DNA from: Cryptomeria japonica
Taxonomy: Eukaryota > Streptophyta > Pinopsida > Cupressales > Cupressaceae
NCBI RefSeq assembly: GCF_030272615.1
Contig: NC_081415.1
Span: 628,659,240-628,723,239 of the forward strand
Reading direction: 5' to 3'
DNA length: 64,000 nt
Part shown: positions 1-9,790 of the stretch, piece by piece
How positions within the stretch are numbered: position 1 is the first letter of the stretch
Layout of the letters: each line of letters begins with the position of its first letter
Position numbers and translations under genes: made by a program
Notes under the pieces: generated by a model
What the model saw: only the letters and a program-made list of their open reading frames with translations
Told to the model about the DNA's origin: nothing
The model's database searches: none

Positions 1-785
1 TATTTCGAGATCAGGGAATCCTCTTCCTTATTCAGCCAAATAGCAAACAATTAGGTTTTGAGCTTAGAGAGACTGGGATGAATACTATCAATGTTCTGCT
101 AGTTGTTCCCATCCCAGTAATCTGCCACTAAGGTACCAAAAGAGCCAATACAGGAGGGGGCATGGGAAGCCCACTCATAGAAATCCATAAGGGGTTTGTC
201 AAAAAGCCAGGGATCCTCTTAGAATCTAACTTTTCTGCCATTTTCAAGTTTCCATGTCACACCTTTAGCAATCACATCTTTACATTTAGAAACATGGTTC
301 CAGATATGGGATCCATTTATGCTGAGATTTGAATTAAGAAAAGAAGAAAGAGAAGAGGACAGAAGAGAATACTTACTTCTCCAAATTTTGCACCATTCAG
401 AATCAGAGTGAAACCATCCCCAAGCTTGTTTAGACAAGAGAGATTCATTTAAAGTGCGAATCCTCCTAAGCCCTAGAACACCTTTGCTTTTTGGCTTGCA
501 AACCTGATCCCATGCCACCAAGGACATTCTTTGCTTTTCCTCAACCCCAGACCATAGGAATCTTCTTTGAATTTTCTCAATAGCTTCAACATACTTGACT
601 GGAATTCTGAATAAGCTAAGAGCATAAATGGGGATACCTTGAAGAGTAGCCTTAAGGAGAAGGAGCTTACCAGCTTGACTTAAGAGAGCCCCTTTCCAAC
701 CTGCAAGTTTATAATTGTGGAGTGTTGCACAAAACTGCTAAAAGGAATTAAACTCAGATAAAACAAGCCTTTTCCTGATATCTTT
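1..785 (-). pseudogene. LINE (non-LTR) reverse transcriptase fragment, C-terminal part
   Basis: Read on the - strand, this stretch encodes the end of a plant L1-type reverse transcriptase and the region after it. Near 600-690 the translation contains KLAGWKGALLSQAGK followed by KATLQGIPIYALSLF, typical of the thumb/connection region of LINE RTs. Near 480-530 it has MSLVAWDQVCKPKSKGVLGL, the start of the zinc-binding zf-RVT module. The open part (219-527) ends at a stop, and upstream frames contain stops, so it is a dead copy. It abuts the gag of gypsy-like element M at about 785, which suggests the LINE inserted into M or replaced part of it. The rest lies beyond the left edge. The exact junction and any TSD cannot be placed. 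Confidence 0.85.
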
Positions 786-806
786 TTAAAAATTAGAAAT
801 GAAAAT

Positions 807-2054
807 TCATTTCATATCATTATCAGGTACATGAAAAGAAAATTGAGCACAAAAATGCTTATATCTACCAATGAAATCGGTCACTTTTTCTTTAACACCT
901 TGTTTACAATGCATTAAATAAGTCAAAGTGATTTTAGGTCCAACATTGTTTTGAAATTGTTGGATGAAAGCATTTGCCAGTTGTTGAAAAGAAGTGATAG
1001 AATAAGAAGGGAAAGAGAAATACCATTGTAAAGCCTTATCTCTTAGCATTCTTGTAAACAATTTTGCAAGCAATCTTTGATCATAAGAAAAATTGGTACA
1101 CAAGGTTTGAAATGTCTTAACAAGCGTAAGAGGATCACCTTTCCCATTATAGAGTTATAATTGAGGGACCTCAACATGTTTAGGTGGCACGACTTTAACA
1201 ATATCAAGAGAAAGTGGGCTCACAACATCAAAGTTGGGCACACTAAACTTGGATCGACTCATAGAAGCAATTTGTTGTTGTAAGGAAGACACGGTTTGAG
1301 AAAGACTATTAATTGTCGCTTCGGTAGAAGAATTGATGTTAGGCATAGTTGATTGAGAAGGTGGTGTGATGTTATTGAAAGAAGACATGGATTGAGAATA
1401 AGGTGGTGGGACATTATGATAATTAGGCATAGGTGATGATTGGGTAGGAAAAGAGACATTTAAAGGAGGAACAAAGTTGTTGAAGAAATTGCTCCCTTGT
1501 GTCACATTGATTAGTTGAGGGATAATAAGAACACTTATTGAAGGCATAGGTAAAGATGGAGGATTTAATGAAGAAGAGGGATTGCCCCCATGACTAATTT
1601 TTGTAGGGATGGCATTTTGAGTTGAAGTAACCATGATATTGGATGTAAAAGTAGGAATACTAGTCATAAGAGTAGTCAAAGGAATACAAGGATTGACTTG
1701 TGTTGAAGGTTGTGAATAACCTAGGGTTTTAGCACAACTCTTGATAGGCATGACATTAGAATCAACAATATGTGTAATGCCACACAATATATCAATTCCA
1801 TTTTTATCACTTTGAATCATGCATTTAAGGCCTTCAACTAATGGAAGAGATTCACTATTAGGGTATTCTTGGGACATCCAGTGTTGAAAGTTATCAAATT
1901 GATTGTCCAATTTGGAAAGTTGATCTATGGAAACTCTAGTTAAATCTTCTTCATGTTCGTCATGGGATTCATCAATTGGATAGATAGGGACATGATTAGG
2001 ATGGGAAGCATTAGCATTATCCTCATTAAAGAAGTCACCCAAATTAGGCTCCAT
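807..2054 (-). pseudogene. gag: gag of gypsy-like element M, interrupted
   Basis: This encodes a capsid-type Gag, which packages the element RNA in cytoplasmic particles. The N-terminal 300 residues (2054 down to 1158) are low-complexity, rich in Ser, Pro and Asn, with a short Gln-rich helix just before the conserved core. The core (1103 down to 807) is a Retrotrans_gag domain, recognisable by LYNGKGDPLTLVKTFQ, LRDKALQWYFSFPSYSITSF and ANAFIQQFQNN. One in-frame TAA at 1155-1157 separates the halves, which are in the same frame. A second stop at about 807 and another near 790 lead into LINE sequence, so the zinc knuckle and all of pol are missing here. The start at 2054 is the first ATG of the open frame. 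I am confident of the family and less so of the lineage. Confidence 0.85.
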
Positions 2055-3246
2055 CTCCTCAGTAATTAAATCTTGGGAGGCCTTAATTCTAATGCTTCAT
2101 CTAACGGGGATAGTGTAGGTAGGACTAATAGTGGTAAAACTCATGCACTAGAGAGAAAATTTGAATTTTTAATTTTTAATTTTGAATTATAAGAACAAAG
2201 CTTACAAAATTGAGTAATGCAAAATTTAAGAAAATAATGATTAAACAATTTGAGCTTTATTGGAAGAAGAGGATGACACAATTTCCAAAAATGAAAGGAA
2301 ATTGGAATTTTAAAATCAGGGCCAAGGGAATACCACTTAATTTTAAAATTAGAAGTTTTAAAATGAGGGCAGACTATAATTAACCTCTTAATTTTAAAAA
2401 AATTCTTGAAATTTGAAATGTTGAATTTTGGAGGAATTTTTTTGATTCTAGAGGGATAAAAAATCGACAAAATCAGCCAATCTTCTAGATTTAGGCTATT
2501 AAATATAGTCATAACAATCTCCCAAAATTTTAGGAAAAAAGCCAAGGATCGTAGAGGGAATGAACATGGTCCAACCAACTTTTTTTGAGATTTTTTTAGG
2601 GATGAATATTACGATGATTTCAAAGCTAACCCCAAAAAATTGGCGAATTTTATGATTTCTAGATGGGTGAAATTAAGGTTTTGAAGAAAAAGAGGAATTG
2701 AATTGAAAATTTGATAAGCGTCAGACTTAAAGGGGAGAGACACCTTGGAGAATTTTTAGAAATTTGAATTTGAATGAAATTGATTGAAATTTGCACAAAA
2801 TCCAATGAAACTTGAAAATTAGGGTTTTATAACCTAACCACTTAATTTTGAAATTTGAATTTGGGAAAAAGGAGGGAAATTGAAAATTTGAATTGTAGGA
2901 ATGAAACCAAGTCTAAGAACAATCACACATCTATAAATTAAATGGAAATCCAATTTTTGCACAAGTTCAAGATGAGTTTTGAAAATTAGGGTTTTAACAA
3001 GTAACCACTTAATTTTGTAAATTTGATTTACAAATTGAACAAGACAATGAGGAAATTGAATTTGACAAACAAAATAATTTTCAGATCTAAGATAACCACA
3101 AGCAATTTTTACAAATCACAAGTTCAATTTTAATTTTAAAAACTAGGGTTCTTAATGATTTAACCACTAAGTTTGCAGAAAATTTAAACTTGCAAATGAA
3201 AAATTTTATTCACAGAAAAGCATGCAAGACATCAGGATCACCAAAA
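2055..3246 (-). other. Untranslated leader of element M
   Basis: About 1.2 kb of A/T-rich DNA lies between M's primer-binding site and its gag start. A phrase of the type GGTTAAAT...ACCCTAGTTTTTAAAATT recurs several times (around 2830, 2990 and 3150) as diverged direct repeats. The same phrase type follows the LTR of element K (4735-4780), which supports kinship of M and K. A 27-bp palindromic module lies at 2546-2572. The 145-residue open frame at 2141-2578 has no recognisable domain and I treat it as chance. Confidence 0.6.
3230..3243 (-). promoter_or_regulatory. Primer-binding site of element M
   Basis: Just inside the LTR end, the - strand reads TGGTGATCCTGATG. The equivalent site of K is TGGTGAACCGGACA and that of Y is TGGTGAACCCGACG. 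Position and resemblance make it the likely tRNA primer site. I cannot name the tRNA from memory. Confidence 0.6.
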
Positions 3247-4437
3247 TGTAATGGCACCAAAATATAATGATGGGTGAAAAATGTGTGGATGAGAGATCAA
3301 GAGGAAAGCTACCCTTTCCCTCCAAGGAGAGATGAGAGTTTCACTACGGATTTCCTTTCAAACACTTTTCACGCATTACATTGGAAGAGGGGGGGGATTC
3401 ACTAGATTCAACCTCCAAAGAAGAAGATAGAATTCTGAATGAAATGAAAATGATAAGTTAATCCCTCTTCTATTCAGAATGGAAAGGAATTGATTGAATT
3501 ATGTATAGAGACTAAGTACAAAATTGACAAAGAACTGATTATAACTTGAGATCAAAGTGTGGGATGAAGTTGTGCACCTAGATCTGGCAGTAATATGTCG
3601 TGATGAAGTCGCCTTGTAAATTTAAGGAAAAGTTGCCCGGACCGTGGTAGGAATGTACACGGTCCTTCAAAAAATCTGTGAAATGAAAAAGGGTTTTTTG
3701 CCTCTATAAATGGAGTCCAAATCTGAAAGTACAACTATGCACCTACAACCTACACAAAAAAGAGAGAAAAATGGGTTGGGATTGGGGGTTTGCCTTTAGG
3801 TCAAACCCCATTTTTGGAATTAACCAAGTAATGAAAGAAAGTACTTGCAAGTAAATGTAAATGAAAGACTAAAATGTAAATCACCTCAAGGGAGGTTGTG
3901 ATAGAAATGTTGATAGAAATGCTTGTATGAAGTTGAATGTTGAAATGGATCTCCTCTTCAATGGTTGAATCCTTGACTTGAATGCAACACCTAGCCTTGA
4001 AGGGAGACTTGAGATGCTCAATGCTGGAAAGGGTGCTTGAATGCTCTAGAATGCTTGATCACCAATTTTCAACTTATTGAACTTCTCCCCCCCAAAATGA
4101 GGGCAAATGCAAATTTTATACTTGTCAATTAGGGTTAATGAAACTGATTTTCATCACAGGCCAACATTAGGGAAGTTTTCCCACTCACTGCACAACCTTC
4201 TATGCAAACTTAGGAAAGGTCCTACCCCAAAATAGGACAGGGATAGGGGTGCCACGCCCCTTTCCTGCCCTTTTCTCTAGGGCAGAGTGCAGACAGGGTG
4301 GTGCGGAGGGAAAGGGAGAAGCAAGTTTTGGGGGTTGAGTAGTCTCCAGTCTCCGATCAGGCTAGGGTTCGATTTCGCATGCGCGAGGACCCTAATGTGG
4401 TCAAAAATTGCTAGGGTTGCAATTTTAGGACACTACA
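3247..4437 (-). repeat. 5' LTR of element M
   Basis: This 1191-bp LTR has TGTAG...TTACA ends when read on the - strand. Its 3' part (3247-3480) resembles the ends of K's LTRs at 4438-4609 and 21637-21806, including a phrase like GAATCTA...GGATTCACCCC and CATTACA before the primer site. It contains a perfect 8-bp inverted repeat (GGACCGTG/CACGGTCC, 3639-3665) and a GC-rich palindrome at 4241-4265. Confidence 0.75.
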
Positions 4438-4609
4438 CAACTCACAAAGAGGGAAAAAAATTCACATCCCCTTAATCCAATTAATATTCACTCCTTATCA
4501 TTACTAATTTGTGATTGAATCTATTTGATTCACCCCTCTTTTGAATGTAATGGTAAATTAGTGGTTTTCATACATGTAATGGTGGAAACCTTAATTTTTC
4601 ACAATTACA
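4438..4609 (+). repeat. Tail of the 5' LTR of element K
   Basis: About 170 bp matching 21637-21806. Both contain the phrases TTTGTGATTGAATCTATT, TTTTGAATGTAATGG and GTGGTTTTCATACAT, and both end ATTACA. The 5' rest of this LTR is cut off by element M at 4437. Confidence 0.8.
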
Positions 4610-4612
4610 TTT

Positions 4613-4628
4613 TGGTGAACCGGACATC
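4613..4628 (+). promoter_or_regulatory. Primer-binding site of element K
   Basis: TGGTGAACCGGACATC begins three bases after the LTR end, where a tRNA primer should anneal. Related sequences occupy the same place in M and Y. Confidence 0.6.
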
Positions 4629-4968
4629 TTACACCCTTATTTTTTATTTATGTTTTTAGTTTTGAGTGTTTATGCAATTTCAAATTCAAATTTATATTTA
4701 CAAGTTTAATTTTCAATTGAATTTAATAAATTTAGAGGTTAAATTCACAAAATCCCTAATTTTTAATTCTAAAATTGAGCTATGAGTTGTCTAATTTGGA
4801 TTAATTATTTCAGATTTGATTTGTGAACATTATAAATTTCAATCTTTCACTCATAGAGCTAATTTTAATCAAATTACATAAATTTAGAGGTTTAAATCAC
4901 AAAAAACCTAATTTATTTTGGTTAATTTGTTTTGTGGTTTGCATAATTTGTAACTTTCATTTATAAAT

Positions 4969-6076
4969 TTGATTGTTATCCCATGTTTAAGTACTTGCAT
5001 CGCACATTGTTATCTATTTTTCATATGTTACCATTTGAATGTCATAATGCATTTATTTCATAGATGTGATAATGGGTTAGCCAACCTTGTTTCACTTTAT
5101 CCCTGTCTCAAAGACCCTCCTATTCATAAGGACATTTTAGTGCAAGAAAGAATCATTAACACATCTTTCAAAATCTCCTTTCCAAGGATAAAGATTTGAA
5201 GAATTATGTTGATATTTCCCCTAAAATGTGCCTCTCCCATGAGAGTATCTTAGAGGAAGAGGATGATATCATAAACACCTTCCTTAATGTCACCTTACCT
5301 TCCATACATGGTACCTCTCCTAGAGAAAAAGTTTTGATAGACATTGAGTTATCCTCTCCCAAATTTGGTCCTACCAATGAAGGCACATTGGTGCAAAAAG
5401 TGGTTGTGAACACTACTTTCAAAGATCTCCTTCCTAAGAAGGAAAATTTGAAGAATGATGTTCATATTCCTCCTATAATTTACCTCCCCCATGAAGAGAA
5501 TTTGGTGCAAGTGGATGATATTGTCCCTACTTTTCCTAGTGATAGCATAACCTCTTATCAAATCAATTAATTTCCCACTAGAGATGAAACATTAATGAGT
5601 TATGTTTTTCCTTCCCCTAAAGTTTGTCTTACCCATAAAGATACCTTGGAAAAAGAAGATGAAATTATTTACAATTTCCTTGATGCTCTCCCTTTTGAAG
5701 ATGTATCCTTAGAGAGAAAAGAACCTAATCAAGTAAATACCATTCATGCTTCTACCTATGAGAAACCTAGACCTAAAAAACCTCATAATATCCTACAAGT
5801 TGTAAAATACATATGTGAAAGAAGTAATATGGAAAGGCAACTATAACAAAAATATGGTTCTGAACTACATCACTCATTTAATACTTGGGCCAAAAAGAAA
5901 GATCCCAATGTTATTTTCACCTCCCTTCCTTAACCCGCTCATTCTAAGAGACATGTTGATAGGGAACCTAATCTTGTTTAGAAGCTTCATGATATCTTAT
6001 CTAAGATTTCTCTTTGGGATTTGATTCAAACTTCACCTTCATATCATAAGTTGATCCAAGAAGCCTTACAAAGGGT
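4969..6076 (+). pseudogene. N-terminal ORF of element K, with internally repeated module
   Basis: This is a decayed reading frame upstream of the K protease. It contains a repeated module of about 80-90 residues. The first copy (about 5130-5280) runs from an IINTSFK motif to KMCLSHESILEEEDDIINTF. The second (about 5390-5540) runs from VVNTTFKDLL to IIYLPHEENLVQVDDIV. A partial third (about 5600-5690) has KVCLTHKDTLEKEDEII. Frames change near 5175 and a TAA sits at 5568-5570. The last part (about 5965-6076) has LHDILSKISLWDLIQTS, a phrase resembling the region just before the protease in plant gypsy polyproteins. The frame continues without loss on the far side of element N. I know no function for the repeated module. 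No capsid core or zinc knuckle is visible. Confidence 0.6.
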
Positions 6077-6081
6077 GGTTT

Positions 6082-7055
6082 TGTGGGCAATTGAAACTCA
6101 TTTGATGATTTCTGATGCTTAATTTATGGTTTAGGGTTGTCATTGATGGAAAATATTCTTGGTAATTTGATATGGGAATCGTGATTCATCTTATCTAGAA
6201 GCAGGAGTTAATCGGTAGGCAGTTAACCAGTAATTGAGGGCTATCTCAGTGATATTTTGGTCTGGAAAGATTTATGATGATTGCAGTGTTTATGGTGATT
6301 GATTTTTTGATATCCGTGAATGGGAAAATATTTAGGAGGCATGTGATTACACTCTTTTGGTCCAGTGATATGTTTTGTTTGAGATTAAACTCGACTAAAA
6401 GCTACACATTACACTTCTTGAAGCCGACTTGAAGGAGATTATTTTTTATTAAGACTGGATATATATATGATCACATTGGCGATTGGTTTGTGTGGTAATA
6501 CTATTGTGGTGATCCATTTTTGTGTGATTGAGTGTAGTTTCAGGTGCACATTTGGTATACAGATAATCCGGTAGCTGACTAAGATAGAAACAGAGTATTT
6601 GCAAAGCAAGGACAGTTAGAGATCTTGTGCTTAACCAGAACTCATTCATGCATTATCAGATGCTATTTTAGAGTTCATTTCATGTATTTTCTCATTGTAA
6701 TCAAATTTTAATTTAGTGAGACTTCCCTGAAGTTTGTAGCCTTCTGGGTCATTGTAATTGAGTAGTGATCTCTAGGCAGTGAGCCTAAATGAAAGTGCAT
6801 TCCCCATATATGTAATATTTATGTACTCCTAGCCATAGTATATGAATATTGTGGGTCCCAACCCCATCGTGGTTTTTCCCTTTCTAGGTTTTCACGTAAA
6901 AAATTTGGTGTTGTGGATTTGTGGTTTATTTGTTGCTTTTTTATGTTCTTTTCTATTATGCATTTCTAACCAGTGGATAAAGAGTAAGTTTGTGGATTTG
7001 ATTTCTGGTAGATCACTGATTCAACCCCCCTTCTCCATGATCTATGATTCTAACA
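6082..7055 (+). repeat. 5' LTR of element N
   Basis: 974 bp, beginning TGTGGGCAATTG and ending GATTCTAACA. It aligns along its length with 7568-8578. Near its end it carries the phrase ATCGTGGTTTTTCCC, shared with the other copia LTRs of the window. Confidence 0.85.
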
Positions 7056-7567
7056 ATTCGGTTAGGCGGTCAAGTGAACTCTAGAACCTAATTGGTCCCT
7101 GGTTAGACACCTTAGTGTATGATAAAATGGACTACATTCAAAATATGTCTCAAGAGACTCCAACTGAGATAGCAACTATAGAATTTCATGCTTATGTTTT
7201 GAATGGTTTTGTTTCAATTTTGGAGAAGTTGCAGGCAGGATGGAACACCTATCTTGGGTTCCTTAAGATGGCATACACATATTTCCTTAAGCATGCATAG
7301 ATTTGATCATCCGGTCTGTGTGTATATATATGTACAAGCAATTTTGATGCACACCCCATCTTTGGCATTGCTATCAAAGAGGGAGAGGTAAGGTGAAAAA
7401 TGTACATGCTAATTGTGTATAGTTCGGTGATGAATATTTTTGGGTTATTGATCTAAGGGGGAGCCTTAGAATTATTTTATTATTTTTCATCCGGTGTACA
7501 GGTTTCACAGGTTTTCAACACTTAGTCATTTTTCATAACTGTTGCCATCAATGCCAAAGGGGGAGAT
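7056..7567 (+). other. Internal region of element N with polypurine tract
   Basis: 512 bp without pol homology. It starts ATTCGGTTAGGCGG, which is not a clean initiator-Met primer site. It ends with GCCAAAGGGGGAGAT (7553-7567), the polypurine tract typical of this copia group, immediately before the 3' LTR. Confidence 0.75.
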
Positions 7568-7942
7568 TATTGGCAATACACACTCATTCGGTGATTTTCT
7601 ATGCCTAATTTATGGTTTAGGATTGTCATTGATGGAAACTCTTCTTGGTGATTTGATTTGAAGATCATGATTCATGTTATCCAGAAGCAAGAGTTAACCG
7701 ATAGGCATTTAAACGGTAATTTAAGGCTATCTCAGTGATGTTTTGGTCTAGAAAGATTTTTGATGATTGTGGTGTTTTTGGTGATTGATTTTGTGATCTT
7801 TGTGAATGGGAAGATCTTTAGGAGGCATGTGATTACACCCTTTTGTTTTGGTGATATGTTTTGTTTGAGATTGAAGCTGACTTAAAGCTAAATGTTAAAC
7901 TTCTTGAAGCCGACTTGAAGGAGATTATTTTTGATTAAGACC

Positions 7943-7944
<2 letters not shown>

Positions 7945-7990
<46 letters not shown>
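7945..7990. repeat. (AT)n microsatellite inside the 3' LTR of N
   Basis: A pure AT dinucleotide run of about 46 bp. The matching place in the 5' LTR (about 6460-6470) has a short TATATATATA, so the run expanded after insertion. Confidence 0.95.
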
Positions 7991-7993
<3 letters not shown>

Positions 7994-8533
7994 CGCATTA
8001 TTGATTGGTTTGTGTGGTAATACTATTATGGTGATCCATTTTGGTGTGATTGAGCACAATTTCACATGCGCATTTGGTTTATAGATAATCTAGTAGTTGA
8101 TTGAGACAGAAACAAAGTATTTGCAAAGTGAGGAGAGTCAGAGATCTTGTGCTTAACTAGAAGTCATTCATGCATTATCAAATGCTATTTTAGAGTTAAT
8201 TTCATTGTATTTTCTCATTGTAATAAAATTGTAAGTCAGTGAGACTTCCTTGAAGGTTGTAGCCTTCTGGGTCATTGTAATTGAGTAGTGAGCTCTAGGA
8301 AATGAGCCTGAATGTGAGTGCATTCCCCATCTATGTAATATTTATGTACTCCTGGCCATAGTATATGAATATTGTGGGTCCTAGCCCCACCATGGTTTTT
8401 CCCTTTTCAGGTTTCCATGTAAAAATTCTGATGTTATGTATTTGTGGTTTATTTGTTGCTTGTTTATGTTCTTTTATATTATGCATTGCTAACCGGTGGA
8501 TAAAGAATAAGTTTGTGGATTTGATTTCTGACA

Positions 8534-8565
8534 GATCACTGATTCACCCTCTCCTCTTAGTGATC
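8534..8565 (+). other. Hairpin near the 3' LTR end of N
   Basis: GATCACTGA and TTAGTGATC pair over 9 bp with one G-U, around the loop TTCACCCTCTCCTC. It ends 13 bp before the LTR end. The 5' LTR copy (7011-7042) has lost the right arm. Confidence 0.7.
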
Positions 8566-8583
8566 TCTGATTCTAATAGGTTC

Positions 8584-9640
8584 ATCATCCTTCTTCTAAA
8601 CCAAATGATATTACATTCTCACAAGATGAATTTCCTTCTATAGAGATTAAAAATATATATGATCCCCTTATGATTACTGCTTGCATTTATGAACGAAGGA
8701 TAAGAGGTACTTTAATTGATAATGGGTCAGCTCTTAATATTTGTTCTATTGAATTATTAGACAAGATAAATTTGGATTATTCTTCTTTTCAACTTGATCC
8801 TCTTTGTGTGTGTGGCTTTTATAATGTTCCTAAAGAGTCACTTTGTATAGTCATATTATCTATTAAAGTAGCACCCGTGACTTTGCCTACTCCTATTTAT
8901 GCCATGCCCAAGTGCCTTAATTATAACCTTCTTCTAGGTAGACCATGGATTCATGCTATGAAATTAATCCCTTCTACCCTTCATCACACAATCAAATTCA
9001 TATATAACAATGAACTTCACAGAATAAAGGCCTATTCCAATCCTATTAATTTCACTCATGATGAAGTGGGATATATTTCCCCCTTTAGTACTACGATTCC
9101 TTCAACAATACCATCACCTATCAATGATGCTTATCTAGAAAGGAATTGGGGTACAAGGAAATTTACACCCCTGTCCAATGGGTATAAGATCCCTTAATTT
9201 AAGAATGAAGCCTTCACGAAGCCTTTTGTGTCTTTTATTCAAGCTTCTTCTGAACTAATTCCCACTTCTCCTTCCAACGCGTCTTGATAATTATGAGAGC
9301 TCTTTGAATTTTGATACTAAGAATGAACTCTCTCTTGTAGATATTTTAGCATCTACACATGGATACAAGGGACATGGTTTAGGATGTGTGCAACAAAGTC
9401 TTGAAAGTCATGAGAAATAAAAATTTTCTAATGAAAAGATAGATTTCCAAGCTCTTCATTTGTCAACATCCCCTCCTCCATTGTCTCGTAGATTTACATC
9501 TTCTAATTCCCATATGACATCCCAACAAGCCAATGTATTGTCCAATCCTCTACATGACAACTTCATTTCACTTCTATGCTATAAATTTAAGTTTGGTACC
9601 CAGGGACTAGGGTGCATAACACCCCTATCCCTGGACTAGA
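8584..9640 (+). pseudogene. Retropepsin (aspartic protease) segment of element K
   Basis: This continues the frame interrupted by N. It opens with NDITFSQDEFPSIE, a plant gypsy signature before the protease. The catalytic motif follows as LIDNGSALNICSIELL (about 8713-8760); Asn occupies the position beside the catalytic Asp, as is common in this group. LLLGRPWIHAMKLIPSTLHH (about 8928-8990) is the conserved C-terminal half. The function would be cleavage of the element polyprotein. The frame stops at 9195-9197, resumes, shifts near 9288 and shows HGYKGHGLG (about 9360), a glycine motif often found after the protease of such elements. RT, which should come next, is absent. Confidence 0.8.
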
Positions 9641-9790
9641 GTGCCCAACCCTCTAGTTCTTAGGACCAAGGCGCTTGACGCTCTAGTCCTCCTTAAGACC
9701 AGGGCACCTAGCACTTTGGACCTCCTCAAGACCAGGGCACCTAGCACTTTGGACCTCCTCAAGACCAAGGTGCCCAACACCCTTGTCCTC
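9604..9790. repeat. Tandem 27-bp palindromic modules in element K
   Basis: Modules with inverted arms follow one another at 9604-9630, 9633-9659, 9663-9689 and 9696-9722, with diverged copies to about 9790. Each begins GGAC- or GACC-type and ends -GTCC or -GACC. The last copies form a 33-bp direct repeat (for example GACCAGGGCACCTAGCACTT, present twice). An open frame through the repeat (9641-9883) reads as a period of 11 residues and is probably incidental. Confidence 0.8.

Larger units (their letters stand above)
786..4437 (-). mobile_element. Element M: Ty3/gypsy-like LTR retrotransposon, 5' part
   Basis: M reads right to left: 5' LTR 3247-4437, primer-binding site near 3230-3243, a long A/T-rich leader and then gag (807-2054), after which LINE sequence takes over. 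Its LTR starts TGTAGTGTCC (right edge) and ends CCATTACA (left edge). The sequence to the right of M, from 4438, continues the LTR of element K in the middle (it matches K's other LTR from about 21637). M therefore appears to have inserted into K's 5' LTR. M's other half, and K's LTR start, should lie beyond the left edge of the window. Confidence 0.75.
6082..8578 (+). mobile_element. Element N: short non-autonomous copia-type LTR element
   Basis: Two LTRs (6082-7055 and 7568-8578) enclose only 512 bp. The TSD is GGTTT (6077-6081) versus GGTTC (8579-8583), one mismatch. Removing N and one TSD copy rejoins the K reading frame exactly, which fixes the insertion point. A polypurine tract precedes the 3' LTR. 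There is no gag, protease, integrase or RT. The small open frames in the internal part (7115-7300, 60 codons) match nothing I recognise. N would depend on another copia for movement. Confidence 0.85.
7568..8578 (+). repeat. 3' LTR of element N
   Basis: 1011 bp. It starts TATTGGCAAT (TG decayed to TA) and ends ATTCTAATA. It is longer than the 5' copy mainly because of a run of about 23 AT dinucleotides at 7945-7990, where the 5' LTR has only four or five. Confidence 0.85.

Noticed and set aside
2141-2578. 145-codon frame on the - strand before M's gag
   Set aside because: Composition is that of A/T-rich leader DNA (Phe, Lys, Asn, Leu), without any domain or motif.
6842-7084. Open frame with hydrophobic stretch, repeated at 8365-8643
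   Set aside because: Both copies are the same part of the two LTRs of element N. The frame similarity reflects LTR duplication, not a gene family.
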